From Brachyspira pilosicoli (lineage in GTDB: Bacteria; Spirochaetota; Brachyspiria; Brachyspirales; Brachyspiraceae), in assembly GCF_008016535.1 (NCBI RefSeq), contig NZ_SAXY01000064.1:31896-95895 (forward strand): a DNA stretch of 64,000 nucleotides. The letters run 5' to 3'. Of the stretch, positions 63,841-64,000 are shown piece after piece; positions within the stretch are counted from its first letter, which is position 1, and each line of letters opens with the position of its first letter. Both the position numbers and the translations under genes were made by a program. The notes under the pieces were generated by a model, which was given only the letters and a program-made list of their open reading frames with translations, ran no database searches and was not told where the DNA came from.

Positions 63841-63869
63841 ATTGTATACACTTGAATAAAAAAAGTCAA
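63841..63869 (-). promoter_or_regulatory. Promoter of the FecR-domain gene
   Basis: On the minus strand, TTGACT (63869-63864), 17-base spacer, TACAAT (63846-63841). It lies between the gene and the IS end. Confidence 0.65.
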
Positions 63870-63914
63870 TAGTTATAAAAATCTCAATTTGCATGGGAGC
63901 CAGACATATTGCAG

Positions 63915-64000
63915 TTAGGAATTCCTTAATTTCTTAGAGTATATCATAGGCGTATCATAATTTAAAGCAGAATGTATTCGTTTATAATTCCAAAAATGAT
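63915..64000 (-). CDS. IS3-family transposase, C-terminal end (runs off right edge)
   Basis: The last 27 codons of a transposase: NYKRIHSALNYDTPMIYSKK matches the conserved C-terminus of IS3-family OrfB integrases (the YNHKRIHSALGYKTP type). The stop is at 63915. A likely IS terminus is TGGGAGCCAGACA at 63894, starting with TG as in this family. Most of the element is outside the window. Confidence 0.8.
   Translation of the reverse strand, partial: HFWNYKRIHSALNYDTPMIYSKKLRNS

Noticed and set aside
1..64000. CRISPR array or phage genes
   Set aside because: No regularly spaced repeats with unique spacers, cas genes, integrase or phage structural genes were seen.

Overview
The window looks like chromosome from a Brachyspira-type intestinal spirochaete. 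This rests on very low GC content, periplasmic-flagellum genes (a spirochaete-type FlgE with the Lys/Cys pair used for lysinoalanine cross-linking, FlbD, MotA, MotB and a probable FlbB), an MglBAC sugar transporter whose binding protein is a lipoprotein, a lipid A pathway, and many Asn/Lys-rich lipoproteins. No tRNA, rRNA or CRISPR array was seen.

Layout. 1-3 kb: the end of a ferritin-like/VIT-type gene and an M20 amidohydrolase operon with two membrane proteins. 3-10 kb: probable flbB, then an envelope operon (PBP2, RodA, response-regulator PP2C phosphatase) and a C-terminal processing protease. 10-16 kb: a divergent amidase, a ROK kinase, a two-domain glycosyltransferase, a split chromate transporter and a lipoprotein. 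16-21 kb: an oligopeptide-binding lipoprotein and a malate module (2HCT carrier plus malic enzyme) whose enzyme gene carries two compensating frameshifts. 21-24 kb: metY-metX behind what looks like a complete transcription attenuator. 24-28 kb: an operon of unknown function, then MsrB and MsrA, both lipoproteins. 28-32 kb: mglB-mglA-mglC with an internal terminator-like hairpin and a 46-codon membrane ORF at the end. 32-39 kb: housekeeping genes (rluD, lspA, coaD, miaB, mcsA, a degenerate mcsB, an NfnA-like subunit, rplS). 39-45 kb: two membrane sensors with very acidic tails, then methionine aminopeptidase. 45-49 kb: metabolic genes and a secreted PepSY-like gene interrupted by a dead IS1595-type element with perfect ends. 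49-53 kb: flgE-flbD-motA-motB. 53-58 kb: a class III cyclase-like protein, a lipoprotein and infB. 58-63 kb: fabZ-lpxA-lpxB plus a GHKL-like protein, an Fe-S protein and a FecR protein. The right edge cuts an IS3-family element.

How the parts work together. The envelope genes cover wall elongation (PBP2/RodA), lipid A synthesis (FabZ/LpxA/LpxB), lipoprotein maturation (LspA) and envelope protein quality control (Ctp, MsrA/B, SurA-like lipoprotein). The sulfur loop is the most notable regulatory site: a 23-codon leader peptide with Cys and Met codons overlaps an antiterminator that competes with a strong terminator just ahead of metY. Several starts were moved inward because the upstream start codon lies inside or too close to the Shine-Dalgarno sequence or promoter.
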